A stretch of DNA of 43,486 nt, taken from positions 1-43,486 of the forward strand of contig JARQWU010000062.1 of NCBI GenBank assembly GCA_040182905.1, written 5' to 3'. Origin of the DNA: Barthelona sp. PAP020 (Eukaryota; Metamonada: BaSk clade). The notes beneath the pieces are model-generated. The model saw nothing but the letters and a program-made list of their open reading frames with translations, made no database searches and had not been told where the DNA came from. Positions 23,101 to 30,338 of the stretch are shown in pieces; the stretch's first letter is position 1; each line of letters begins with the position of its first letter. Position numbers and translations under genes: made by a program.

Positions 23101-24207
23101 AATGATATAAACAATCCAAATTTGACGGATTTAAACAATACAAAAGAGAGTATGAGTGCATTTGAACCGGGAACGCGTATTTTTGCAGCTGTACATGATA
23201 TTTTAAAATTGCAAAAAAATGGACCTTTCAAAACATTTTCAAGAACGATGCAAGGTGATATTGTTTCCACTCATTCATATGAAAAATCTCCTTTAATTTT
23301 TGGACATTTACCTTCAATAACAATGTTTTCAACAAGTCAATTAATCTCACCAAACGTGACCAACATCAGTCCTTTATTCTTAATACCTCCCTCTATTGAT
23401 TGTCAAATTCACACATATTCCAATATCAATGACCCATACAATGGGATGGTACAATTAAAGAGCAATCCTGATTTTCAGTCCATATTCGTAAGGTTTTCAT
23501 CCACTCATAATAACACATTTTCCTTCTTCTTATCTCCATGGGAATTGACTCAAAAGAAGTTGGAAATTGTACCATTGGTCGACCCTCACATAATGGAGTT
23601 GTTTGCAAATGCAATAACAAATCATTTAAGAGAATTGGAGAGATTCGACCCAATGTTTTCTTGCCGACTGAACATACGTACTATTCTGAAAAGAATTCAA
23701 AATGATTTCTATCTGTCCTACAATGCTTTGATTGATGATTTATGGAACTTCGCCATTTACTCCATTTCACCTCTGGTAGATCTCAATGCTTCCTTAACAA
23801 TCGAAAATGTCCCTGTCGAAACACATTCTCATGCACGTGAAAGAAGACAGTTTTCCAAAATAAAAAAAAAGACCCGACCCAGGACAAGAAGACAAGTTGC
23901 AGAATTGTACCCAGACCCAGATTTTAAGGATGAAGAGGATGAAGAGGATGAAGAATATGAGTCTATTTATTTGGAAGAAGAAGAAGAAGTTTATCAAGAA
24001 GAAGTGAATGATACTTATGATCAAGAACTGTTAAGTTTGCTTGAAGAAGAGAGTGATGAGGAAGAATCAAAACCCAAGGAGGAAGAACATCCATTAACAC
24101 CAGTGGAAAACAATCCTAGTGTTACGCAATTGGAAAATTTTGAAAAAAGTGTGTGGATTATTTTATGTTCAATTTTCAAAGAAGTTTCTCATTCAATCAG
24201 ACATTGA
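20137..24207 (+). CDS. WD40 acidic protein, BRWD/PHIP-like (degenerate bromodomain)
   Basis: A 1356-residue nuclear-type protein. The N-terminal 110 residues are helical. About residues 125-430 hold degenerate WD40 repeats (SPCGEIVLISTEIGHIYLID; CFCTHNFLPLIVIGCSDGTL, then AFWDVVRGRLLG). Long Asp/Glu tracts follow, including 16 consecutive Glu near residue 937. At about 1170-1215 a segment RLNIRTILKRIQNDFYLSYN aligns with the PHIP/BRWD bromodomain region (DLNTIRKRLENNFY in animals). That is the basis for the family call, which is tentative. The Asn that binds acetyl-lysine in true bromodomains is not present at the expected place. The C-terminus is again acidic (DEEDEEDEEYES). A chromatin-bound scaffold is the likely class. 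Confidence 0.5.
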   Translation: MLDEELQRLLLLYRLLKQFGINNIEELGDILLKKMPILSRDILGNDIPNKIEQINDLSEEIDEKQIENIFSMILTSESLLNFRNGMKTLSTNNNIIDSFVQNKFFLKNGIVKPQNIFRNVSLKFALCFPLNSITTSVIISPCGEIVLISTEIGHIYLIDTIFGKIKHIYKHLEGTNITMLSLSYKSLIGLSFDDDNQLSLFSLVEPYDVVYGRNNKFVDYLIYQKKSDDDDLVEYSDFARTKNNPIVFASFCNPYFAESEYLILMYQSSPIQIFELPYDIHRGGKAILLHTLYQEYRFSERSHSYSGISCFCTHNFLPLIVIGCSDGTLAFWDVVRGRLLGRILTNKEEEGSRSNFISGIVFSRNCEFLLILHQKGNMELLRWKNEEIHVVWRFPDDFEATFRPDTILGFSANSDQLMMTFFERRGAPMTFATINTEKALIDFEYLTKETCNIEPDSKDSFAFYMCDITGQLNHVSYSVDDNSDSNNQITPKTKLIDKINEPFTTCYSDQDGKVLIVFTESMNVRLYTDFHSLQMPTPELGLPFSHRKAMFWEWEIHREVSPFDIDLSDSSVHYLTGSNLPLSTCPRCLPILSETEESEEESIPIDPHAMDAVISYFAEELDNDEVLDEEDFEEHESEAYVFSEDEPNEEHAQRSLRSHTRPEDTLPPRLRTRVSSQNFLESTELDLEAFERDLISVREPELDEPSNISATVTFKPLPRVDFPPISAFDPLTPEIELIELNKNTYFTSKPPVNSCSLPQSDEYYVLFPDVYSMALNETLKNFDGKMNNLPQIFEDSSKIKKEQPTIVLNKPLVVEISCVERVEFPRIDNDESVMMGLVIYFGVLNDQTEKLFGHSTPYNDENYFWLDLPYNTQLVANDSLLSAVAPQLQGFCANRAYHFRLLFLGNPPFHGMVRLSQFLQSIANGVIQSRNFEKSKEEEEEEEEEEEEEEEEKTKEETKEENLINEQPSQNETVKNTEKSHKTDDISKNDINNPNLTDLNNTKESMSAFEPGTRIFAAVHDILKLQKNGPFKTFSRTMQGDIVSTHSYEKSPLIFGHLPSITMFSTSQLISPNVTNISPLFLIPPSIDCQIHTYSNINDPYNGMVQLKSNPDFQSIFVRFSSTHNNTFSFFLSPWELTQKKLEIVPLVDPHIMELFANAITNHLRELERFDPMFSCRLNIRTILKRIQNDFYLSYNALIDDLWNFAIYSISPLVDLNASLTIENVPVETHSHARERRQFSKIKKKTRPRTRRQVAELYPDPDFKDEEDEEDEEYESIYLEEEEEVYQEEVNDTYDQELLSLLEEESDEEESKPKEEEHPLTPVENNPSVTQLENFEKSVWIILCSIFKEVSHSIRH
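22945..22992 (+). repeat. In-frame GAA microsatellite (poly-Glu)
   Basis: Fourteen GAA triplets followed by GAG and GAA encode 16 Glu in the BRWD-like protein. The near-perfect triplet array is a likely length polymorphism. It stays in frame, so it does not interrupt the gene. Confidence 0.9.
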
Positions 24208-24727
24208 TGCAGGTTTAACATAAACATATTTTAATAATTTTCTTCTTTTTTAAAAAAATTTAAAACCAACAAATCCAAATAAAAAAACTTATAAAAAATT
24301 AAATGAGTGTTGTTACAAGGCAATTGCTTTTACCAGATCGAAATTTTCTGTTCTTCCTTTTTTCCTTGAATACGAAACTTTACAATCAACTTCTTCAAAA
24401 TTTTTGACCTTTTACAAGTGAACTGCAAGAAACCTTGAACATTTAGGATGAATTTCAAGAATATCAGAGCCTTTGGGCTCTTTTGAACAATTAGTACCGC
24501 AAATAATTACACATACCGCATAGGACAGCCATCTCCGCTGGACAGCATATGAAATAAAAGAGTTAAGACTGAGAGATTCCTGAAAGGAACACTGGACCCT
24601 TCGATATGAATAAAGATGTAGGTTTATTATTTATGAATCACCTGAGGCGCCAGTTCTCAAGTTTGGAAAGTTTTGGAAAACGTTTGGTGCGAAGGAAAAA
24701 AAATACAGACATTTATTTCTTTTTATT
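24208..24727. other. Gene-free convergent gap with structured, less AT-rich core (ncRNA candidate)
   Basis: No coding frame was recognised. From about 24430 to 24690 the base composition is more balanced than in typical spacers here. It contains a hairpin AGAGCC-TTTG-GGCTCT at 24466-24481 followed by T residues. There is a direct repeat TACCGCA (24495-24501, 24514-24520), a direct repeat GGACAGC (24523-24529, 24540-24546) with CAGC/GCTG pairing between, and a hairpin TTCCT-GAA-AGGAA at 24577-24589. Such density suggests a non-coding RNA gene on either strand. I could not match it to U snRNA, SRP, RNase P or tRNA. Confidence 0.35.
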
Positions 24728-25426
24728 TTATTTTTTCAACAACGAATTCGCTTGACCATAAACAACTTTCAAATCATGATCATCTAATTCTCCCAATAAA
24801 GCTAAAACAGCAAACAAAACAGGCTTTTCTTCAGATAAATTATTCATTTTCGTTTTATTCTCACGAATATTGCTATTTGAGCGTTGTTTTGTAATTACAG
24901 GTGGTGTTGCACTTCTTTTCTCAACAGGACTTTTATGATTTTGTTCCAAACTATCAAGACAATATTTTTTGTCAATATATAAAGTTCTTGATGCCTCTCT
25001 TTCCTCATCTGTGACTAACTCCTGATCAATGCGAATTAAAGAAGGCAAATAATGCAATAAATACAAACGATAATCTGGAAAAGCTGTGCAAGGATTTTGT
25101 GAAAGCATTAAAACTTCTAGTTCTTTACAATTTCTTAAAAATACTATTTCACGAATATCTTCTATTTTATTATTTCTTAAAAAAAGTTCACGTAAATGCA
25201 AACAATTTCTAAATGGTTTTAATGTTTTAACTGTATTCATTGTCAACGAAACGGATTGTAAAGCAACCATTTGAGAAATAATATCAATCTAAGGTATTAG
25301 AAACAAATACAAAAAATTAAATTATACATTGTCAATGTGCATCGCAAACAAAGAGATATTCTTCACCTTACTTAGATCATTTAATTTCGTAAAAGATCTG
25401 ACAATTTCGGAGGTCAATTCAACCAT
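24728..25426 (-). CDS. CFAP410: Cilia/flagella-associated LRR protein CFAP410 (C21orf2) with one intron
   Basis: A basal-body/ciliary leucine-rich-repeat protein. In animals CFAP410 works with NEK1 in cilium formation and DNA repair. I read complement(join(24728..25288,25328..25426)), 219 residues. Exon 1 supplies MVELTSEIVRSFTKLNDLSK and onward, matching the human MVLTRAKASELHSVRKLN start. Splicing joins AMHIDN to IDIISQMVALQ. LRRs cover about residues 25-120, including NCLHLRELFLRNNKIEDI, CKELEVLMLSQNPC and LPSLIRIDQELVTDEE. A Ser/Lys linker leads to the diagnostic C-terminal helix KPVLFAVLALLGELDDHDLK, the oligomerisation helix of this family. It implies a flagellated life stage. Confidence 0.88.
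25289..25327 (-). other. Spliceosomal intron in CFAP410, 39 nt
   Basis: On the coding strand it begins GTATAA and ends TCTAATACCTTAG. It lies between codons (phase 0), 99 nt into the coding sequence. Splicing restores the family's N-terminal LRR region, which the downstream frame alone lacks. Confidence 0.87.
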
Positions 25427-25445
25427 TAATTTTTTAATAAGAAAA
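25427..25445. promoter_or_regulatory. 19-bp gap between divergent start codons (CFAP410 / EFM7-like)
   Basis: Only 19 AT-rich bases lie between the two ATGs. Promoters and 5' leaders must therefore overlap the neighbour's coding or intron sequence. Confidence 0.6.
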
Positions 25446-26324
25446 ATGTCTGACTTATCGTCTGATGATGAAATTGATGTTGGAAATTTATTTTCAAATG
25501 TTGATGAAACAATCAAAAATCCCGAATTAGAATACTCATTTTGTGAATTTGAAAGAATTGAAAATGATATTGGTGAAAAGGTTTTAAAATTGCAAAAATC
25601 AGGCAAACACAGTTTATGGGGACATTTAATTTGGAACGGTGCAAAAAAATTAGCCAAATTAATTGATAGCAAAGATTTAATTGTTGAAAACAAGAATATA
25701 ATTGAATTAGGTGCTGGCGTTGGTTTACCATCAATAATATGTTCTCTAAATAAGGCGAATTTAGTTGTGGTAACAGATTATCCAAGTGAATCGTTAATAA
25801 GTTGTCTAAACAAAAATGTTCAGAGCAACATTCCACTGCCCAACAGAGAAAAGATTATAGTAGAGCCATATTTATGGGGTGGGGACACTCAAAAACTTAT
25901 TAAAATGAGTGGAAATAGAAAGTTTGATTTTATCATTCTGTCAGATTTGCTGTTCAATCACCATTATCATCCAGACCTTGTTAGGTCAATTTCTGAGCTA
26001 ATTTCAGAGACTGGAAGAGTAATTGTCATATTTAATCATCATAGACCATGGTTAATGAGTGAAGACCTAAATTTCTTCAATTTGATGAAAGATGCTGGTT
26101 TTTCCACTGAATTAGACTTCAAAGAAGAAGCAGAGCCAATGTTTAATGAAGACTATGGCGATTCTTCGGTTAGGTCAATATTATGGTGTTACCATTGTTT
26201 TAAAAGTGACAATCCCAAGAATGATGCATTTGAAAGATATATAGAAGCTAAAAATACTTCATTTTCAAAAGGATTAACCCAAAAAAGAGAAAATCATCCA
26301 AACGATTTACATCGTGATGCTTGA
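25446..26324 (+). CDS. EFM7: EFM7/NNT1-like protein-lysine/N-terminal methyltransferase
   Basis: A 292-residue seven-beta-strand SAM-dependent methyltransferase. Yeast EFM7 methylates the N-terminus and Lys2 of elongation factor eEF1A. Key segments are SGKHSLWGHLIWNGAKKLAK (SPLWGHLLWNA in yeast), SAM motif I IIELGAGVGLPSI, VTDYPSESLI, then YLWGGD, FDFIILSDLLFNH and IVIFNHHRPWL. All are in the EFM7 order and spacing. I chose ATG 25446 (MSDLSSDDEID). An in-frame ATG at 25335 would give a longer protein, but that part lies antisense to exon 1 of CFAP410 and has no family match. Confidence 0.87.
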   Translation: MSDLSSDDEIDVGNLFSNVDETIKNPELEYSFCEFERIENDIGEKVLKLQKSGKHSLWGHLIWNGAKKLAKLIDSKDLIVENKNIIELGAGVGLPSIICSLNKANLVVVTDYPSESLISCLNKNVQSNIPLPNREKIIVEPYLWGGDTQKLIKMSGNRKFDFIILSDLLFNHHYHPDLVRSISELISETGRVIVIFNHHRPWLMSEDLNFFNLMKDAGFSTELDFKEEAEPMFNEDYGDSSVRSILWCYHCFKSDNPKNDAFERYIEAKNTSFSKGLTQKRENHPNDLHRDA

Positions 26325-27829
26325 ATGATAATAGCTGGTTTTTTTGTTTTTGTTCTGTAATTCAGCATCAAACGTTTACCATAAATTGATCGACTTTTTT
26401 TTTTTTGAGTTCACCTCCAATTTTCAAAAGGTGATGGGTGAAAACCAACACAATGATTCAAGAATAACATGAAAATAAAAGCTTTTTTAGTTTAAAAAAA
26501 GAAAATATGTGGAGCAAAGAAATTTCAAACATTTTCCTTATAAGACATGTGTAATCCACACCTGAGACAGTAAATGAGAAACAAGTATCACGAGAACGTT
26601 GAACAAAAATTAAAAGTGGAAGAAACAACCCAAAAAGTGAAGATAATGTCTTTCGCGCAACAATTTCTTGCTTCAAGAATTTGAATTATTTCTTCTTGGT
26701 ACATTTTTTTAAGCAGATAAAATCCCAAAATCTCTCTTTCGAAATTTTCTAACCATCATACACTTCAAAATAATGGGTCAACATAAAAACCAAAGGCTTA
26801 TAAATTAATGAAAAAGAAATTAATTTGAATTTGAAAGAGGTTTTATTATTAAAGCCTAAAAAGACCAAATTAACATTCAAATTGTTGGCTCAACAGAAAT
26901 TCAAGCAACAAAGATGTATTTCCTACTGCAACGGAAGTATGTTTCAGTTAATGGGATAAGAACTAAATGAGAAAGAAAAAATAAGCATCCTATCTATTCT
27001 TTCCAAGCCAAGAAGCACCCCTGTGCGTATGAGCAAATAAAAAAGAATAGTGTTTGTTTGGTTAATGGCTTTCGAGGCCCGATTGATATGTTGAAAACTT
27101 TAGATTTTCTGAGGTAAAGTTCAAACTTTAAAATTCTGCTTTTGCAAAATTGCAAAAGAATTTGGAGGGAAATAGTACACCCAATTTTCATACTTGCCTA
27201 CAAATTGAATTTTTCCGGTTTCTTTGTTTCTCAGAACCAATAAATGCCCCAGATATTCAACAAAGAAATTTTTACCGTTTCTCCTCTCTGAAAGTCAAAA
27301 AAGGTGAACAAAACCAATTCATTGAATAATGAATTTTGGAATTTGATTTATGTTTGGCAATTCAAAAGTACCAAATCTGCCTTGAAGGAACGAAAACAGC
27401 AAATTTAAGGATGAATTGGAGATATTGTGTCATTGGAAAGGAATGCTGAGTGTTATGTGCAATTAATAAGTCATCCTTGATGATGTTGACAAGTGGCAAG
27501 TTGAATCATTTCTTTGGAACAAGTGGAAAAAGGTGCGATTTGCCTGAGAGTTCCTAGTAGCCATTCGGTTGGATCAGGAAAAATAGATTGGGGTTGGTTA
27601 AATGGTGCGAGACATCTTCAAAGCATGAGGATAGAAGGTTAAGAAATCGAATTTCCCAAAAATTCAGTTGTTTTCGTTTATTTAGTTGATGTTGTTCTTG
27701 TAAGAAAAATCAATCTTGTAGTTGAGTAATAACACAAAGGAGAATCAAATTTTAACAAAAAAATTTGTTTAAATTATAAATTTACAAATCGAAAAACCTG
27801 AGGAGCAACAGTAAATATAAGTGCAAAAT
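26325..27829. other. 1.5-kb gene-free stretch, the longest in the window
   Basis: It lies between the convergent EFM7-like and kinase-WD40 genes. No frame with protein-like composition, no tRNA-like cloverleaf and no intron signature were found. A T12 run begins near 26395. A short inverted repeat TTTTGCAAAATTGCAAAAG lies at about 27141-27159. The remainder is mixed-composition DNA with G-containing words more frequent than in ordinary spacers, which could reflect decayed coding sequence or RNA genes. Nothing is supported firmly. Confidence 0.4.
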
Positions 27830-29806
27830 TCAACATTCAGTTTGCAAGTCGGAAGCAATGAATTCTTGGATTGGGACAAAATTTGGATAATTTCCTCCAC
27901 TGCACAACAAAAGAGTTCCATTATGGTTAAGGGACATAGTTTTGATCATAAAAGATACACACACTTTCTGCAACACTTGACCTGTTTCTCTTCGAATTAC
28001 AGCAAATGATCTATCATCAGAACCAGAATAGATCAATGAACCATCTTGGGAAAAAATAACAGACCAAACCCAATTATCATGAACCTTGTACTTTCCCAAT
28101 AACACCCTACACCTAAAATCAAATATCCTGACTGTACCATCTTTATCGCCTGTCACCCAATAAGCACCATCAGGTGAGAAATTGCCTGATATAACACCCT
28201 TTCCATTATGTCTCCACGTGTGAAGCTCTTCACACGGCTCCAATGAAAACAACTTTGAACATCCATCATCGCTGACAGAAGCAAAATACTTCATGTCGGT
28301 GCTGATACATACAGATCGAACATATTTTTCATGAGCTCGAGATTCATGCAATTTCTGACCTTCTACAGTGTATATGGCAAAGTAACCATTATCCATACCA
28401 AAAGAAAGCAATTTGCCATCTGGTGAGAACCATATTTGGGATACATTCCTTGCAATATCCCTAATTTCTCTTACTATTCGCCAAGTGTCAACCTTAATGA
28501 TATGAATTGCTGAACCATAACCACCAACAGCCAACAGTTTAGAGTCTGGGCTGAAATTGAGACCAGTAACCACTCCAAACTCCGCTTCATGCACAATTTC
28601 ATGTGTTTTAGCATTGTAGACTCTGAATAATTTACTGTGAAATCCTGCAACCGCAAAAAACCGTTCATCAGCGCTGTAATCAAGGGCAACAACGTATGTA
28701 TCAGGAAACACTTCACTAAACACAGGCCTTTCTCCAAATCTTTCAACTGCACGAACAATTTGCTTTCTATCTTCATTGAATCGTTCTTCATCATTGTTAT
28801 TCATAGGGTCATTCAATTGGTTTGTCAAATGATCGACTTGATTTGTTAATTCTTGCTTTTCATTCATCCATTTCTCCTCTTTAGCTTTCAACTCACCGTT
28901 TTCTCCATTTAATTCATCAACCTGCCTTGTCAAGCTCTGAACCTTCTCTTCATACCCAGTTTTTTCCAAAAGCCAAATGTTCTTTTCCTCCTTCAACAGA
29001 GCATTCTCCTTCACCAACCTCTTCTCGTCGAATCCCAACCCTTCAAAACGCTCAATTAACATCTGCAAATACTCCGTGATCTCGCTGAACGATGGCCTGG
29101 CAGCAGCCTCAACAGCTAAACACCTCTTTATAACTCCAAACCCAGGTATTGTATCCAACAATTCCTTGCCACACGGAAGTTGACCCCTACTCAATTTAAC
29201 AGCAATTTGAAACTCAGTCAACCCATCAAATGGAACAAACCCAGAAATGACCTGAGCCAACATAACGCCAAAAGACCAAACATCTGCAGGCATCGCTTTA
29301 ATAACTTCTGATTCATCAGCCAATTCAGGAGCCACGTACCTAATTGCGCCCATCATCGAATTTGCAGAACTCCTGCTAGTATCACGAACAAGTCCAAAAT
29401 CAGCGATGGCATGTGTATACACCCCATCTACACCAAGTCTCAACAACACATTATTCGGCTTCAAATCCCTGTGCATAACACCTTTCCTGTGACAAAACTC
29501 AAGAGCAGACGAAACCTGCATCATGATAACCAACTTCTCCTTCAATGACAACTCGGGTATCATTTCCTCCAAATCGGCATCACAATACTCCATTACAACA
29601 GCCTTTTTGTTCTCAATCTCAGTAACTCCAAAGATTTGTCGAATAAATGGGTGATTTAAAACCATGGGAAAGCATTCCCTGTTAAGTTCATCATCAGTAA
29701 TTTTTTCAATTTTATCAACAAATACTTTGATAACTACAATCTTTCCATGTCTTTTGGCAAGATGTAGGACCCCAAATCCACCTATTTTGAAGTCTCTTTT
29801 TACCAT
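27830..29806 (-). CDS. Protein kinase - coiled coil - WD40 fusion protein
   Basis: A 658-residue fusion. Residues 1-245 are a Ser/Thr or TKL-like kinase with glycine loop KIGGFGVLHLA (first loop Gly absent), lysine VVIKVF, catalytic HRDLKPNNVLL, IADFGLVRD and APELADE, then DVWSFGVMLAQVISG. Residues about 250-340 form a coiled coil (LTRQVDELNGENGEL). Residues about 355-655 are a WD40 propeller of roughly seven blades, such as GLNFSPDSKLLAVGGYG, SVCISTDMKYFASVSDDG and GNFSPDGAYWVTGDKDG. Catalytic residues are present, so the kinase is probably active. The start at ATG 29806 is only just before the glycine loop. Upstream sequence looks coding but is out of frame. GC-richer codons than in neighbouring genes are visible. 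Biological role unknown. Confidence 0.8.
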   Translation of the reverse strand: MVKRDFKIGGFGVLHLAKRHGKIVVIKVFVDKIEKITDDELNRECFPMVLNHPFIRQIFGVTEIENKKAVVMEYCDADLEEMIPELSLKEKLVIMMQVSSALEFCHRKGVMHRDLKPNNVLLRLGVDGVYTHAIADFGLVRDTSRSSANSMMGAIRYVAPELADESEVIKAMPADVWSFGVMLAQVISGFVPFDGLTEFQIAVKLSRGQLPCGKELLDTIPGFGVIKRCLAVEAAARPSFSEITEYLQMLIERFEGLGFDEKRLVKENALLKEEKNIWLLEKTGYEEKVQSLTRQVDELNGENGELKAKEEKWMNEKQELTNQVDHLTNQLNDPMNNNDEERFNEDRKQIVRAVERFGERPVFSEVFPDTYVVALDYSADERFFAVAGFHSKLFRVYNAKTHEIVHEAEFGVVTGLNFSPDSKLLAVGGYGSAIHIIKVDTWRIVREIRDIARNVSQIWFSPDGKLLSFGMDNGYFAIYTVEGQKLHESRAHEKYVRSVCISTDMKYFASVSDDGCSKLFSLEPCEELHTWRHNGKGVISGNFSPDGAYWVTGDKDGTVRIFDFRCRVLLGKYKVHDNWVWSVIFSQDGSLIYSGSDDRSFAVIRRETGQVLQKVCVSFMIKTMSLNHNGTLLLCSGGNYPNFVPIQEFIASDLQTEC

Positions 29807-30182
29807 TTCAAAGTCACTTCCGGGTATATTGACGTCATTTTCAAAAAGTTGTCCAATTTGTCAAAGGCATCTTCATCTGGTTCTTTAACAATTTTGCTGC
29901 GTTTCTTTGCACGTTGTTGTTCGAGTTTTTTTAATCTTTCAAATTCTGCAAAGCTCAACATGGGCAGAAAAAAAATGGAATGAAATTTTCTAAAATATCT
30001 TTTCAACTTCTTTTTTGACTTTCTGTAAGATTTCAATTTGTTGTCTCAATAAAAGTGGTTTAATATTCTGTTGTGCTTTTGTCATTTGCTGAAAAAGAAT
30101 TCTTTTGAAAGAAATTAGGTTTTTTTTGTTGCACTTCTAGGGGTCTCAAGTTTTTCAATTCTGCAATTACTTTTTGCAAAAA
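29800..30182 (-). pseudogene. Frame-broken coding fragments upstream of the kinase-WD40 gene
   Basis: Read in the kinase direction, three coding-like pieces follow one another in different frames. Piece 1 (30182-30060) encodes FLQKVIAELKNLRPLEVQ and onward. Piece 2 (30085-29990) encodes MTKAQQNIKPLLLRQQIEIL and onward. Piece 3 (29961-29800) encodes MLSFAEFERLKKLEQQRAKK and onward. The kinase frame itself is open upstream of its ATG for NDVNIPGSDFE, typical of residues just before a kinase domain, and this overlaps piece 3. Apparent switches sit at short T runs (near 29844 and 30092). This may be a decayed N-terminal helical region of the kinase gene, a separate small pseudogene, or sequencing indels. 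Confidence 0.45.
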
Positions 30183-30338
30183 CTAAGTTGATGATCAACT
30201 ATCCCCTTGATATGTAAAATTCCTTCAATTTTTTATTGTTCTATTCCTGTGGAATGCGTTTATTTAAATGAATTTTACAGAAAATTGATCTTGTGAACAA
30301 AAAAAAACAAAAGAAAGAACAAAAAAATATGTTTATGA

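Noticed and set aside
24330-24400. U2 snRNA-like words (AGATC..AA...TTCTGTTCTT)
   Set aside because: The branch-binding sequence and Sm site are missing, and the match is short and interrupted.
25335-25445. Longer EFM7-like protein starting at the ATG at 25335
   Set aside because: The extra 37 residues are antisense to the conserved CFAP410 exon 1 and show no family similarity. MSDLSSDDE at 25446 is a normal start.
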